NCBI RefSeq assembly: GCF_020177055.1
Contig: NZ_JAIQXT010000002.1
Location: 248,001-312,000, forward strand
Direction: 5' to 3'
Length of the DNA: 64,000 nt
Source of the DNA: Sphingomonas sp. R647
GTDB taxonomy: Bacteria; Pseudomonadota; Alphaproteobacteria; Sphingomonadales; Sphingomonadaceae
This document shows, in pieces, positions 52,499 through 62,397 of the stretch; within the stretch, counting starts at the first letter, position 1, and the number at the start of each line of letters is the position of its first letter. The notes under the pieces are model-generated. The model saw nothing but the letters and a program-made list of their open reading frames with translations, did no database searches and had not been told where the DNA came from. The position numbers were made by a program, and so were the translations under genes.

Positions 52499-54030
52499 GC
52501 ATGGCGAGCGCGGCGATTCCAGTTGCGGCAGAGCGGCTGTTCGATGCGCGCTGGCAGCGGCATGCGGCGATGCTGGCGGGCGTGTGGGCGCTGCTGTTGC
52601 TGCTGTTCCGGGGCGATGTCGGTGACCTGACCGCGATTTACTGGACCAACACGACGTTCGGGCATTGCCTGTTTGTCGCGCCGGTCGTCGGGTGGCTGGT
52701 GTGGCAGCGGCGGGTGGATCTGGCCAAGGTGCCGCCGGTCGCGTGGTGGCCGGGACTGGTGATCGTTGCGGGCGGCGCTGGGGCGTGGTTGCTGGGCGAT
52801 GCGGCGGGTGTGGCGCTGTTCCGGCATCTGGGGCTGGTGGTGATGCTGCAGGGCGCGGTGGTTGCCTTGCTGGGGCCGAATGTCGTGCGGGCGCTGGCGT
52901 TTCCGCTGGCGTATATGATCTTTCTCGTGCCGTTCGGTGAGGGGCTGGAAAAGCCGCTTCAGGATCTGACGGTCGCGATTTTGGTGCCGCTGCTCGACCT
53001 GTTCGGGGTGCCGGCGCATGTCGATGGCGTGCTGATCACGACGCCCAATGGTTATTTCGAGGTGGCCGAGGCGTGTTCGGGGGCGAAGTTCGTGATCGCG
53101 ATGATCGCGTACGGCGCGCTGGTGGCGAATGTCTGTTACACGAGCTGGCCGCGGCGGGTGGCGTTCATGGCGGTGGCGCTGGTGGTGCCGATCGTCGCGA
53201 ACGGCGTGCGCGCGTTCGGGACGGTCTATGCCGCGTATCTGACGTCGGTCGAGGCGGCGACGGGGTTCGACCATATCCTTTATGGCTGGGTGTTCTTTGG
53301 CGCGGTGATGGCGGGCGTGCTGGCGATCGGGTGGAAATGGTTCGACCGCGATCCGGATGCGCCGTGGTTCGATCCGGCGAAGCTGCAGGCGCGCTGGCCG
53401 GGGACGGCGCAGATGCCGGCGGTGGTGGCGCTGGTTTCGCTGACGATCGTGAGCCTGTTCATGGCCTGGGCCGGGGTGATCGCAGCGCGCGCCGATACGC
53501 TGCCCGCACGGGTCGTTGCGCCGCAGGTGGCGGGGTGGACGCAGGTGCCACTGAGCACGCGTGCGGTGTGGAAGCCCAACTTCCCCGGCGCGGACCATTT
53601 CGTGATGACCCGCTATTCCGACGGGATGGGGGCGCAGGTCGACCTGGTGTTGACGGTCTATTCCAGCCAGCGCGAGGGCAAGGAGCTGGTCGGATTTGGG
53701 CAGGGCGCGATCCGCGAGAATGACAGCTGGGTGCGGATCGAGGATTTGCCGGCGCTGGAGGGCGGAAGCGCGCTGCGGATGACGGCTCCCGGGCCAGTCG
53801 AGCGCGAGGTCGTGACCTGGTACCGCGTCGGTGATGCGGTGACGGGCAGCCCGTCGCGGGTGAAGGCAGAGACGCTGCGGGCGAAGCTGCTGGGTGGGCG
53901 GCAGCGCGCGGTGGCGGTGATGGTGTCGGCGGAGAAGACCGATCTGCCGACTCGGGCGGCGATCAAGCGGTTTCTCGGCGCGATGCCGCCGGTGGATGAG
54001 CTGGCGGATCGGGCGGCGGGGACGAAATAG
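52495..54030 (+). CDS. xrtA: Exosortase A fused to EpsI domain
   Basis: Exosortase A is a polytopic membrane cysteine transpeptidase that recognises PEP-CTERM tails. The 511-residue product has about eight membrane segments in residues 20-330. The proposed catalytic residues are all present: Cys194 (EACSGAKFV), Arg239 (NGVRAFG) and His260 (FDHILYGW). The C-terminal 200 residues (from about 340) form an EpsI/DUF3485 domain (WTQVPLSTRAVWKPNFPGAD, VYSSQREGKELVGFG and VTWYRVGD), normally a separate protein or fused as here. The GTG start overlaps the glycosyltransferase stop; an ATG two codons later is an alternative. Confidence 0.95.
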   Translation: MSMASAAIPVAAERLFDARWQRHAAMLAGVWALLLLLFRGDVGDLTAIYWTNTTFGHCLFVAPVVGWLVWQRRVDLAKVPPVAWWPGLVIVAGGAGAWLLGDAAGVALFRHLGLVVMLQGAVVALLGPNVVRALAFPLAYMIFLVPFGEGLEKPLQDLTVAILVPLLDLFGVPAHVDGVLITTPNGYFEVAEACSGAKFVIAMIAYGALVANVCYTSWPRRVAFMAVALVVPIVANGVRAFGTVYAAYLTSVEAATGFDHILYGWVFFGAVMAGVLAIGWKWFDRDPDAPWFDPAKLQARWPGTAQMPAVVALVSLTIVSLFMAWAGVIAARADTLPARVVAPQVAGWTQVPLSTRAVWKPNFPGADHFVMTRYSDGMGAQVDLVLTVYSSQREGKELVGFGQGAIRENDSWVRIEDLPALEGGSALRMTAPGPVEREVVTWYRVGDAVTGSPSRVKAETLRAKLLGGRQRAVAVMVSAEKTDLPTRAAIKRFLGAMPPVDELADRAAGTK

Positions 54031-54062
54031 AGGCGGTTCGTCGGGCTGGGCTTGCAACCTTT

Positions 54063-54168
54063 CGTCACCCCCGCGAAAGCGGGGGCCCATCTCCCGGACG
54101 TGCCACAAGCCCAACCGTGGTAAGTTGGGAGAGTGCCGGAGATGGGCCCCCGCTTTCGCGGGGTGACG
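54063..54168. repeat. Intergenic inverted repeat (CGTCACCCCCGCGAAAGCGGGGG type)
   Basis: A 32-base arm (54063-54094) is repeated inversely at 54138-54168, with a single-base length difference in a C-run. Each arm also folds on itself around CCCCGCGAAAGCGGGG, and a smaller inner stem (CCCAAC/GTTGGG) lies in the spacer. It separates xrtA from the amidotransferase gene. Confidence 0.8.
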
Positions 54169-54194
54169 GCTGATGGGGCGGGGTTCACGACACG

Positions 54195-56084
54195 ATGTGC
54201 GGCATAGCTGGCCTTTACTATCCGGGAACGCCCAAGCCGGTGGAGCCTGCGCGGGTGCGGGCGATGACCGACGCGCTGGTGCATCGCGGGCCGGACGGAG
54301 CCGGCGTGTGGACCGCGCCGGGCGTTGGCCTCGGGCATCGGCGGCTGTCGATCATCGACCTGGCCGGCGGCGCGCAGCCGATGGCGACGCCGGAGGGTGA
54401 TGTCGTCGTCAGCTTCAACGGCGAAATCTATAATTTCCAGGAAGTTCGCGCTGAGCTGGAAGCCAAGGGCGCGGCATTTGTCAGCCATAGCGACACCGAG
54501 GTGCTGCTGCATGGCTGGCGCGCCTGGGGGCCGGGGCTGCTGGCGCGGCTGAACGGGATGTTCGCCTTCGCGTTGTACGATGCGCGCGCGCAGTCGCTGT
54601 TGCTGGCGCGCGACCGGATGGGGGTGAAGCCGCTCCATTATGTCGAGCTGTCGGACGGGGCGGTGGCGTTTGCCTCGGAGATTAAGGGGCTGCTGGCGCA
54701 TCCACTGTTCCGGCGGACGCCCGATTTCACGGCGATCGAGGATTTTCTGGGGCTCGGCTATGTCCCCGACGATGCGAGCGTACTGGCGGGGGTGAAGAAG
54801 CTGCTTGCCGGGCATTATCTGTTGCTGGAGCGCGGCAAGCCCGTACCTGCGCCGGTCAAATGGTGGGACATCGACTTTTCGCAGCGGGCCAAGGGTTCTG
54901 CGCGCGATCTGGAGGCGGAGCTGATCCACCACCTGCGCAGCGCGGTGCGCTCGCGGATGATCGCCGATGTGCCGCTGGGCGCATTCCTGTCGGGCGGGGT
55001 GGATTCGAGCGCGGTGGTGGCGCTGATGGCCGAGGCGAGCCGGGCGGCGGTGAAGACCTGTACCATCGGGTTCGATGAGGCGGGCTATGACGAGACCGCG
55101 CATGCTGCGCTGGTCGCCGAGCGCTTTGCGACGCAGCACCGGGTGCAGACTGTCGCGGCGGATGATTATGCGCTGATCGATACGCTGGTGCATCATTTCG
55201 ATGAGCCGTTCGCGGATGCGTCGGCGCTGGCGACGTACCGGGTGTGCGAGCTGGCGCGGGAAAGCGTGACGGTGGCGCTGTCGGGCGATGGCGCGGACGA
55301 GGCGCTGGCCGGGTATCGGCGGTACAAGTTCCACGCGGCGGAGGAGCGGGTGCGCTCGGTGCTGCCGGAATCGGTGCGCGGCATGTTCGGGGCGCTGGGA
55401 CGGGTTTATCCCAAGGCCGATTGGGCGCCGCGGCCGCTGCGCGCGAAGACGACGCTGCTGGCGTTGGCGGACGAGGGCGGGGTGGCTTATGCCAAGGCGG
55501 TGGGGGTGACGACGCCGGGGGTGCGGTTTGGTCTCTATACCGACGCTGCGCGGGCGACGTTGGGGGAGCATCGTGCAGAGACGCGCTATGTCGAGACGAT
55601 GCGGGAGGCGCCCGCGCGTGACGGGCTGGACCGCGCGCAATATGCCGATTTCAAGCATTGGCTGCCCGGCGATATCCTGACCAAGATGGACCGCACCAGC
55701 ATGGCGGTGAGCCTGGAGGCGCGCGAACCGCTGCTCGATTACCGCTTCGTGGAGTTCGCCGCGACCTTGCCCGCATCGATGCGGATCCGGGGCGGGCAGG
55801 GCAAGTGGTTGATGAAGAAGGCGCTGGAGCCGTATCTGCCCAAAGAGGTGCTGTACCGGCCCAAAATGGGGTTCGTGACGCCGGTGTCGGCGTGGTTCCG
55901 CAAGGCGCTGGCGGAGGAGGCCGTGGGGCTAGCGCGGTCGCGCGTGCTGGCGGGGAGCGGGTGGTTCGAACCCAAGGCGATTGCGCGACTGGCCGAGGAG
56001 CATCGCAGCGGGCGCGCCGAGCATGGGCGGACGCTGTGGCAGTTGATGATGCTGGAGCGGAGTTTGGCGCGGCTGTTTCCTTAG
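54195..56084 (+). CDS. XrtA-associated amidotransferase (asparagine synthase-like)
   Basis: The 629-residue product is a class II glutamine amidotransferase. Cys2 (MCGIAGLYYPG) is the glutaminase nucleophile, and the N-terminal domain includes HRRLSIIDLAGGAQPM and SFNGEIYNFQ. A synthetase domain follows, with the ATP pyrophosphatase loop FLSGGVDSSAVVALM and the ALSGDGADEALAGYRRY segment. In XrtA loci this enzyme is thought to amidate a carboxyl group of the polysaccharide or a precursor. It lies beyond an intergenic repeat and so may have its own promoter. Confidence 0.94.
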   Translation: MCGIAGLYYPGTPKPVEPARVRAMTDALVHRGPDGAGVWTAPGVGLGHRRLSIIDLAGGAQPMATPEGDVVVSFNGEIYNFQEVRAELEAKGAAFVSHSDTEVLLHGWRAWGPGLLARLNGMFAFALYDARAQSLLLARDRMGVKPLHYVELSDGAVAFASEIKGLLAHPLFRRTPDFTAIEDFLGLGYVPDDASVLAGVKKLLAGHYLLLERGKPVPAPVKWWDIDFSQRAKGSARDLEAELIHHLRSAVRSRMIADVPLGAFLSGGVDSSAVVALMAEASRAAVKTCTIGFDEAGYDETAHAALVAERFATQHRVQTVAADDYALIDTLVHHFDEPFADASALATYRVCELARESVTVALSGDGADEALAGYRRYKFHAAEERVRSVLPESVRGMFGALGRVYPKADWAPRPLRAKTTLLALADEGGVAYAKAVGVTTPGVRFGLYTDAARATLGEHRAETRYVETMREAPARDGLDRAQYADFKHWLPGDILTKMDRTSMAVSLEAREPLLDYRFVEFAATLPASMRIRGGQGKWLMKKALEPYLPKEVLYRPKMGFVTPVSAWFRKALAEEAVGLARSRVLAGSGWFEPKAIARLAEEHRSGRAEHGRTLWQLMMLERSLARLFP

Positions 56085-56086
56085 CC

Positions 56087-56171
56087 CGTCGCCCCGGCCT
56101 TGAGCCGGGGCTGGGCTGCCTTCCGGGCCGATTAAGAAGAAGCCCGGTCCCGGGTCAAGCCCGGGACGACG
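56087..56171. repeat. Intergenic inverted-repeat pair (CCCCGGCCTTGAGCCGGGG type)
   Basis: A hairpin CCCCGGCCTTGAGCCGGGG (about 56092-56110) is followed by a second, CCCGGTCCCGGGTCAAGCCCGGG (about 56143-56165), between convergent genes. The outer ends CGTCG/CGACG are also inverted. It is the same repeat family as 2933 and 59068 and may act as a bidirectional terminator. Confidence 0.7.
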
Positions 56172-56177
56172 ATGGGT

Positions 56178-56618
56178 TTAGTGGAGGCTCACGCCCCAAT
56201 ACGCCATCGCCGCATGCACCGTCAGCATGATCAGCACGATCGTCGCGAGTGAGAACAGCGAGAAGCGGATGATGACGCGGTTGGTGGTGACCTGGATCAG
56301 GCTGTGGGCGATGCGCAGCGCGACATAGGCCCAGGCGATCTGCGCGTTGAGATTGTCACCCTGATCCATCAGCGCAAGCACGATGCAGATGGCGTAGAAC
56401 AGCACCGGCTGTTCGAGCAGATGGTTGTAATTGTCTGCGGGCCATTGCTGTTTGGCCGGGATTACCTTTTTGAGATCGCTGCCCGTGCCGCCGGTCAGAT
56501 TGGCGACGTCGATCCCGGCGGCCTTCATCGCGGGGATGCGGGTGAAGTACATCCATAGCCAAATGATGAGGGTCCAGCCGATCAGTGCGATCACTGGGCC
56601 GAAGATGGCGCTGTGCAT
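56178..56618 (-). CDS. MAPEG family membrane protein
   Basis: The product (146 residues) has four hydrophobic segments and the MAPEG features: a polar stretch RIPAMKAAGIDVANL after the first helix, NYNHLLEQPVLFYAICIVLA (the NHLLEQP motif), AWAYVALRIAHSLIQVTTN and a last helix before SLH. MAPEG proteins in eukaryotes are glutathione transferases and related enzymes; bacterial roles are mostly unknown. I start at 56618, where GGGGGAGGA precedes the ATG; the frame extends 19 codons further without conservation. Confidence 0.9.
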   Translation of the reverse strand: MHSAIFGPVIALIGWTLIIWLWMYFTRIPAMKAAGIDVANLTGGTGSDLKKVIPAKQQWPADNYNHLLEQPVLFYAICIVLALMDQGDNLNAQIAWAYVALRIAHSLIQVTTNRVIIRFSLFSLATIVLIMLTVHAAMAYWGVSLH

Positions 56619-56712
56619 GGTGTGTCCTCCCCCTTGTTTGAGTGGGAGGGTGACGGATTTGTTGCGGGGGTGCAACTAGCGCCAACTCCTCCACGTTCCG
56701 GGGAGCATTGGA

Positions 56713-57705
56713 TCACTTTACATGCGTCGCGGTCCAGGTGGCGAACCACTCCAGCCATTTGTGGCCGGGGTTGGTCGGTGGGAGCGAGAGCGCGCCGAAG
56801 CCGTGGCCGCCGCGTTCGAGCAAGTGCGCCTCGACCGGAACCTTGTGGCGGCGGGCGGCTTCGACCAGCGCGATGCTCTGGCCGACCGAAACGGTGCCGT
56901 CGTCCATTGCGTGGGCGAGGAACAGCGGCGGCATCGCTGCGCTGGCACGGGTGAGGACGTCAAAGCGGGCGGACGCTGCGCCTGCGGGCGGCGGGCCGCC
57001 GAACAGGTTCGGGCCGGAGCGGCTGTTGGGGCCGGCGCTGGCAAACTGGGTGACCGGGTAGATCAGGCCGGAAAAGGCGGGCCTCGCCGACAGGCTGTCG
57101 GCGGTGTCGCGGGCCTTGTACACCGGATCGGCATGGCCGACGGTCAGCGTGCCGCCGAGATGGCCGCCGGCGGAAAAGCCGAGGATGCCGAGCTTGGCGG
57201 GGTCGATGCGATAATGCGCAGCATTGGCGCGGATCAGCCGCATCGCGCGCTGGGCGTCCTGCAGCGGCACGTCGGTGCGGTTGAACCAGCCTTCGCCGGG
57301 CAGGCGATAGGCGAGGACGAACACGGTGATGCCGAGCGGGTTGAGCACGCGCGCGACGTTCACGCCCTCATTGATCAGGCTGACAAAGACATAGCCGCCG
57401 CCGGGCATCACCAGTACCGCGCGCCCGTCGGGCCGTTGCGGGCGGAATACGCCGAGATAGGGGTGGCGGATGCCCTTTTCCCAGCGCTGCGGCGTGCCGA
57501 GCGGCAGGGGGACCGGCTGTTTCGATGGCGCGATGCCGGGCGGGGTGCCGGGCGGGAGGGTCGGCCACAGCATCAGCGTTTCGCGCGGGGGCCAGGGCGG
57601 GGCGGGGGCGAACACCTTTGGCGCGGATTGCGCCGCGGCAGTTCCGGTAAGCCCGAATGCGGCAGCGCCGCCGATGAATGTCCTGCGTCCGATCGTCATG
57701 CTCAT
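56713..57705 (-). CDS. Tat-exported alpha/beta hydrolase (esterase, BD-FAE-like)
   Basis: The product (330 residues) begins with a Tat-type signal (IGRRTFIGGAAAFGLTGTAA then AQ) and an alpha/beta-hydrolase domain. The oxyanion region is VMPGGGYVFVS, the nucleophile GFSAGGHLGG, the acid MDDGTVSV and the histidine RGGHGFG. It resembles acetyl-xylan esterase and pectin acetylesterase-like proteins that deacetylate sugars, so it could act on polysaccharide acetyl groups. The start is 57705 or 57699 (MTIGRR). A much longer frame reaching 59133 is antisense to the next gene beyond this point and is not coding there. Confidence 0.88.
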   Translation of the reverse strand: MSMTIGRRTFIGGAAAFGLTGTAAAQSAPKVFAPAPPWPPRETLMLWPTLPPGTPPGIAPSKQPVPLPLGTPQRWEKGIRHPYLGVFRPQRPDGRAVLVMPGGGYVFVSLINEGVNVARVLNPLGITVFVLAYRLPGEGWFNRTDVPLQDAQRAMRLIRANAAHYRIDPAKLGILGFSAGGHLGGTLTVGHADPVYKARDTADSLSARPAFSGLIYPVTQFASAGPNSRSGPNLFGGPPPAGAASARFDVLTRASAAMPPLFLAHAMDDGTVSVGQSIALVEAARRHKVPVEAHLLERGGHGFGALSLPPTNPGHKWLEWFATWTATHVK

Positions 57706-57825
57706 GTCGCGGTCATAGGGGAATGAGGGCGCGAAGGGCCAGCCCGCGCAACGCCCTTTGCATCCGGGGCGTTGCTCCCATATGGGGGCGGCATTCCCCC
57801 GGGACATATGAGGAAGGACAAAGGC

Positions 57826-59031
<1,206 letters not shown>

Positions 59032-59067
59032 TGGGGAAGGGGGCTTCGGCTCCCTTCTTTCGTTTGT

Positions 59068-59150
59068 CCCCGGACTTGATCCGGGGTCGAAGCACCGCTC
59101 CTTTTTTCCAGATACAAGACCGCCCTTCGACAAGCTCAGGGCAAACGGAG
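59068..59150. repeat. Intergenic repeats between the two polyamine genes
   Basis: A hairpin CCCCGGACTTGATCCGGGG (59068-59086) is followed by a second element, CCCTTCGACAAGCTCAGGGC plus AAACGG (59123-59148). The latter recurs at 62360-62383. The last bases (AACGGAG) may serve as the ribosome site of nspC. Confidence 0.75.
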
Positions 59151-59159
59151 TTTAGTCCC

Positions 59160-60359
59160 TTGGCCGATACCCGTGCAGCGTCGCCCGTGATGTCCACCAA
59201 GGCCGGCGATCCGGGCGCGTTCGCCGGGTTCGACCTGTCGCGAGTACCGTCGCCCTGCTTCGTCGTCGATGCGGCGGCGGTGGAGCGCAATTTGGCGACC
59301 ATTGCGGATGTCCGTGATCGCGCGGGGGTGAAGATCCTGCTGGCGCTCAAGGCGTTTTCGATGTGGTCGCTGGGCGATCTGGTCGGGCGCTATCTGGACG
59401 GGGTCGCGACCTCGGGCCTGTATGAGTCGCGGCTCGCGCGGGACCATTATCATGGCGAGATCGCGACCTATTGCTCGGGTTACAAAAAGTCCGACATGGT
59501 CGAGATCTGCGCGATTTCCGATCATGTGATCTTCAACACGCCGTTCCAGCATGCGGCGATGAAGAGCGAGCTGGCGGCGGCGCGTGCGCGCGGCGAGACG
59601 TTCGAGGTCGGGCTGCGCCTGAACCCGATGCACAGCGAGGGGGAGGTCCAGAAATACGACCCCGCCCAGCCGCATTCGCGGCTCGGCTTCCCCGCGGATC
59701 AGCTGAAGGCCGAGCATCTGGAGGGCGTGGACGGAATCCATGTCCACTCGCTGTGCGAACAGGACTTCCCGCCGTTGCGCCGGACCTGGGAGGCGCTGAA
59801 GCCGCGGATCGCGCCGTATCTGGGTCAGCTGAAATGGCTCAATTTCGGCGGCGGGCATCATATCACGCGCGCCGATTATCAGCGCGACGATCTGGTCGAT
59901 TTCCTCAAACAGGTGCGCGACGAGACCGGGCTGGAGGTGATCCTGGAGCCGGGCGAGGCGATCGCGCTCGATACCGGCATATTGGTCGGCGAGTTCGTCG
60001 ATGTGTTCACCAACGGCATGCCGATCGGCGTCGTCGATATCTCCGCCACTTGCCACATGCCCGATGTGATCGAGGCGCCCTATCGTCCCGCGATGCTGGG
60101 CGAAGAGGGCGATGTGCTGGTGCGGCTGGGCGGTCCATCGTGCCTCGCCGGCGATATCCTCGGCGATTTCCGCTTTCCGGAATGGCCGGTGCCGGGACAG
60201 CGCTTCGCGTTCCTCGATCAGGCGCATTATTCGATGGTCAAGACGACGACGTTCAATGGCGTGCCGCTGCCGAGCATCGCGCTGTGGGACAGCCGGAGCG
60301 ACGAGCTGCGGATCGTGAAGTCGTTCGGCTATGCGGATTTCGAGGGGCGGCTGTCGTAA
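59160..60359 (+). CDS. nspC: Carboxynorspermidine/carboxyspermidine decarboxylase
   Basis: The product (399 residues from TTG 59160) is a fold-type III PLP decarboxylase that makes norspermidine or spermidine from the carboxy precursor. The PLP lysine lies in LLALKAFSMWSL. Other signatures are GLYESRLARDHYHGE, IHVHSLCEQDFPPL, LNFGGGHHITRADY, the EPGEAIALDTG stretch, DISATCHMPDVIE and the C-terminal FLDQAHYSMVKTTTFNG. The start is uncertain: TTG 59160 has GGAG 9 bases upstream, but ATG 59190 (MSTKAGDPG) is also possible. It forms a functional pair with the synthase upstream despite the intervening repeats. Confidence 0.93.
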   Translation: MADTRAASPVMSTKAGDPGAFAGFDLSRVPSPCFVVDAAAVERNLATIADVRDRAGVKILLALKAFSMWSLGDLVGRYLDGVATSGLYESRLARDHYHGEIATYCSGYKKSDMVEICAISDHVIFNTPFQHAAMKSELAAARARGETFEVGLRLNPMHSEGEVQKYDPAQPHSRLGFPADQLKAEHLEGVDGIHVHSLCEQDFPPLRRTWEALKPRIAPYLGQLKWLNFGGGHHITRADYQRDDLVDFLKQVRDETGLEVILEPGEAIALDTGILVGEFVDVFTNGMPIGVVDISATCHMPDVIEAPYRPAMLGEEGDVLVRLGGPSCLAGDILGDFRFPEWPVPGQRFAFLDQAHYSMVKTTTFNGVPLPSIALWDSRSDELRIVKSFGYADFEGRLS

Positions 60360-60430
60360 CTGCCGCTTGCGGTGTGCTGGCGATCGAGCGGGGGCTATCG
60401 AATGCTGCGCTGCGGTGATAGGCGGCGCGC

Positions 60431-62299
60431 ATGTTGAATCTTTCCGGAATCACCGTGCGCCTTGGTGGCCGCGTCATCATCGACCGTGCGAGCGCGGCGT
60501 TGCCGCCAAAGGGGCGCATCGGCCTGATCGGGCGTAACGGCGCGGGCAAGTCCACTTTGGTCAAGGTCATCGCCGGGATGATCGACCCGGACGAGGGCAG
60601 TGCCGACATGCCGCGCGGCGCGCGCCTGGGCTATGTCGCGCAGGAGGCGCCGGCGGGCAAGACGACGCCGTTTGAAACGGTGCTGGAAGCCGATGTCGAG
60701 CGCGCGGCGCTGATGGCGGAGGCCGAGGGCCTTGAGGATCCGCACCGGCTGGGCGAGATTCACGAGCGGCTGGGGGCGATCGACGCCTATACCGCGCCGT
60801 CGCGTGCGGCGCGGATTCTGGTCGGGCTGGGGTTTGACGAAGAGGCGCAGCATCGTCCGCTTGACAGTTTTTCCGGCGGGTGGCGGATGCGCGTGGCGCT
60901 GGCGGCATTGCTGTTCAGCCAGCCGGACCTGCTGCTGCTCGACGAGCCGTCGAACCACCTCGACCTTGAAGCGGTGCTGTGGCTTGAGGATTTCCTGATC
61001 TCCTACCCCGCGACGATCGTGATCGTCAGTCATGAGCGGGATTTCCTGAACAACGTCGTCGACCATATCCTGCACCTCGAGCGCGGCAAGCTTACGCTCT
61101 ATCCCGGCGGATATGACGCGTTCGAACGGCAGCGCGCCGAGCGACAGGCGCAGCAGGCGGCCGCGCGTGAAAAGCAGATGACCGAACGCGCGAAGTTGCA
61201 GGATTTCGTCGCGCGCAACTCGGCCCGCGCGTCGACTGCCAAACAGGCGCAGTCGCGTGCCAAGGCGCTGGCGAAGATGCAGCCAATTGCGGCGGTGATG
61301 GACGATCCGACGCTGGCGTTCGGCTTTCCCGACCCCGACCAGCTGCGCCCGCCGCTGATCACGCTCGATCATGCCAGCGTCGGTTATGATGGCACGCCGA
61401 TCCTGTCGCGGCTGAACCTGCGGATCGATCCCGATGACCGCATCGCGCTGCTCGGGCGCAACGGCAATGGCAAGACGACGCTGGCGCGGCTGCTTGCGGC
61501 GCAACTGACCCCGATCGAGGGCGAGAAGGCGGCGTCGGCGAAGATGCGGGTCGGATACTTCACCCAGTATCAGGTCGAGGAACTGCACAGCGACGAGACC
61601 CCGTTCGACCATATGCAGCGGCTGATGGACGGCGAGAAGCCGTCGGCGGTGCGCGGCCAGCTTGGGCGGTTCGGCTTTGCCGGTGACAAGGCGATGACCA
61701 AGGTCGGCAAGCTGTCGGGTGGTGAGCGCGCGCGGCTGGCGCTGGCGTTGATCACGCGCGACGCGCCGCACATGCTGATCCTCGACGAGCCGACCAACCA
61801 TCTGGATGTCGACTCGCGTGAGGCGCTGATCCAGGCGCTGACCGCCTATCAGGGCTGTGTCGTGATCGTCAGCCATGACCGGCATATGATCGAAATGACC
61901 GCCGACCGGCTGGTGCTGGTCGATGGCGGGACCGCGACGCCGTTCGACGGGAGCATCGAGGATTACATCGCCTTCGTGCTGGCCAAGGAGCCCAAGGCCG
62001 AGGGCGCGGCGAAGGGCGGCAACCGCAAGGACGCGCGGCGCGAGGCGGCCGAGGCGCGCGAGAAGGGCAATGCGATGCGCAAGGCCGCCAAAGCGGCGGA
62101 AGCGGAGCTGGTCAAGCTGCAGGAAAAGCTGAGTGCGATCGACCGGGCGATGTTCGATCCATCGAGCGCTGCGCCGGAGTTCACCAAACTGACGATGACC
62201 GAGCTGATGAAGCAGCGCGGCGCGGTGGTGAAGGCGATCGAGGCGGCAGAGATGACGTGGATGGAGGCGCAGGAGGCGCTGGAGGGGATGGCGGCATAG
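60431..62299 (+). CDS. ABC-F family ATPase (YheS/Uup type)
   Basis: The 622-residue product has two ABC ATPase domains and no membrane segments, the ABC-F layout of translation factors that act on the ribosomal E site. The first domain has GLIGRNGAGKSTLVKVIAG, the signature SFSGGWRMRVALA and LLLLDEPSNHLDLEAVLWLE. The second has LLGRNGNGKTTLARLLAAQ, KLSGGERARLALAL and LILDEPTNHLDVDSREAL. An inter-domain linker (residues about 220-290) and a C-terminal coiled coil (KAAEAELVKLQEKLSAIDRA) are present. Subfamily assignment is by general resemblance. It stands alone between the polyamine genes and the amidohydrolase. Confidence 0.93.
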   Translation: MLNLSGITVRLGGRVIIDRASAALPPKGRIGLIGRNGAGKSTLVKVIAGMIDPDEGSADMPRGARLGYVAQEAPAGKTTPFETVLEADVERAALMAEAEGLEDPHRLGEIHERLGAIDAYTAPSRAARILVGLGFDEEAQHRPLDSFSGGWRMRVALAALLFSQPDLLLLDEPSNHLDLEAVLWLEDFLISYPATIVIVSHERDFLNNVVDHILHLERGKLTLYPGGYDAFERQRAERQAQQAAAREKQMTERAKLQDFVARNSARASTAKQAQSRAKALAKMQPIAAVMDDPTLAFGFPDPDQLRPPLITLDHASVGYDGTPILSRLNLRIDPDDRIALLGRNGNGKTTLARLLAAQLTPIEGEKAASAKMRVGYFTQYQVEELHSDETPFDHMQRLMDGEKPSAVRGQLGRFGFAGDKAMTKVGKLSGGERARLALALITRDAPHMLILDEPTNHLDVDSREALIQALTAYQGCVVIVSHDRHMIEMTADRLVLVDGGTATPFDGSIEDYIAFVLAKEPKAEGAAKGGNRKDARREAAEAREKGNAMRKAAKAAEAELVKLQEKLSAIDRAMFDPSSAAPEFTKLTMTELMKQRGAVVKAIEAAEMTWMEAQEALEGMAA

Positions 62300-62307
62300 G
62301 CCGAGCT

Positions 62308-62383
62308 CCGTTTGTGCTGAGCCTGTCGAAGCACCTTCTCGACGGTTCGGGCTGCGGCCCTTCGACAAGCTCAGGGCAAACGG
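62308..62383. repeat. Inverted repeat of the CTTCGACAAGCTCAGGGC family
   Basis: Arms CCGTTTGTGCTGAGCCTGTC plus GAAG (62308-62331) and CTTCGACAAGCTCAGGGCAA plus ACGG (62360-62383) are inverted near-copies of 24 bases. The right arm matches the element at 59123-59148. It fills the gap between the ABC-F gene and the next start codon. Confidence 0.8.
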
Positions 62384-62397
62384 ATTAAGGGCTGCCT

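Noticed and set aside
53658..55658. 666-codon minus-strand frame opposite xrtA and the amidotransferase, and similar long frames at 52405-54114, 46588-48225, 60395-62368 and 33510-35048
   Set aside because: All mirror clear genes. Long antisense frames arise by chance at this GC content because stop codons are rare in the complementary frame.
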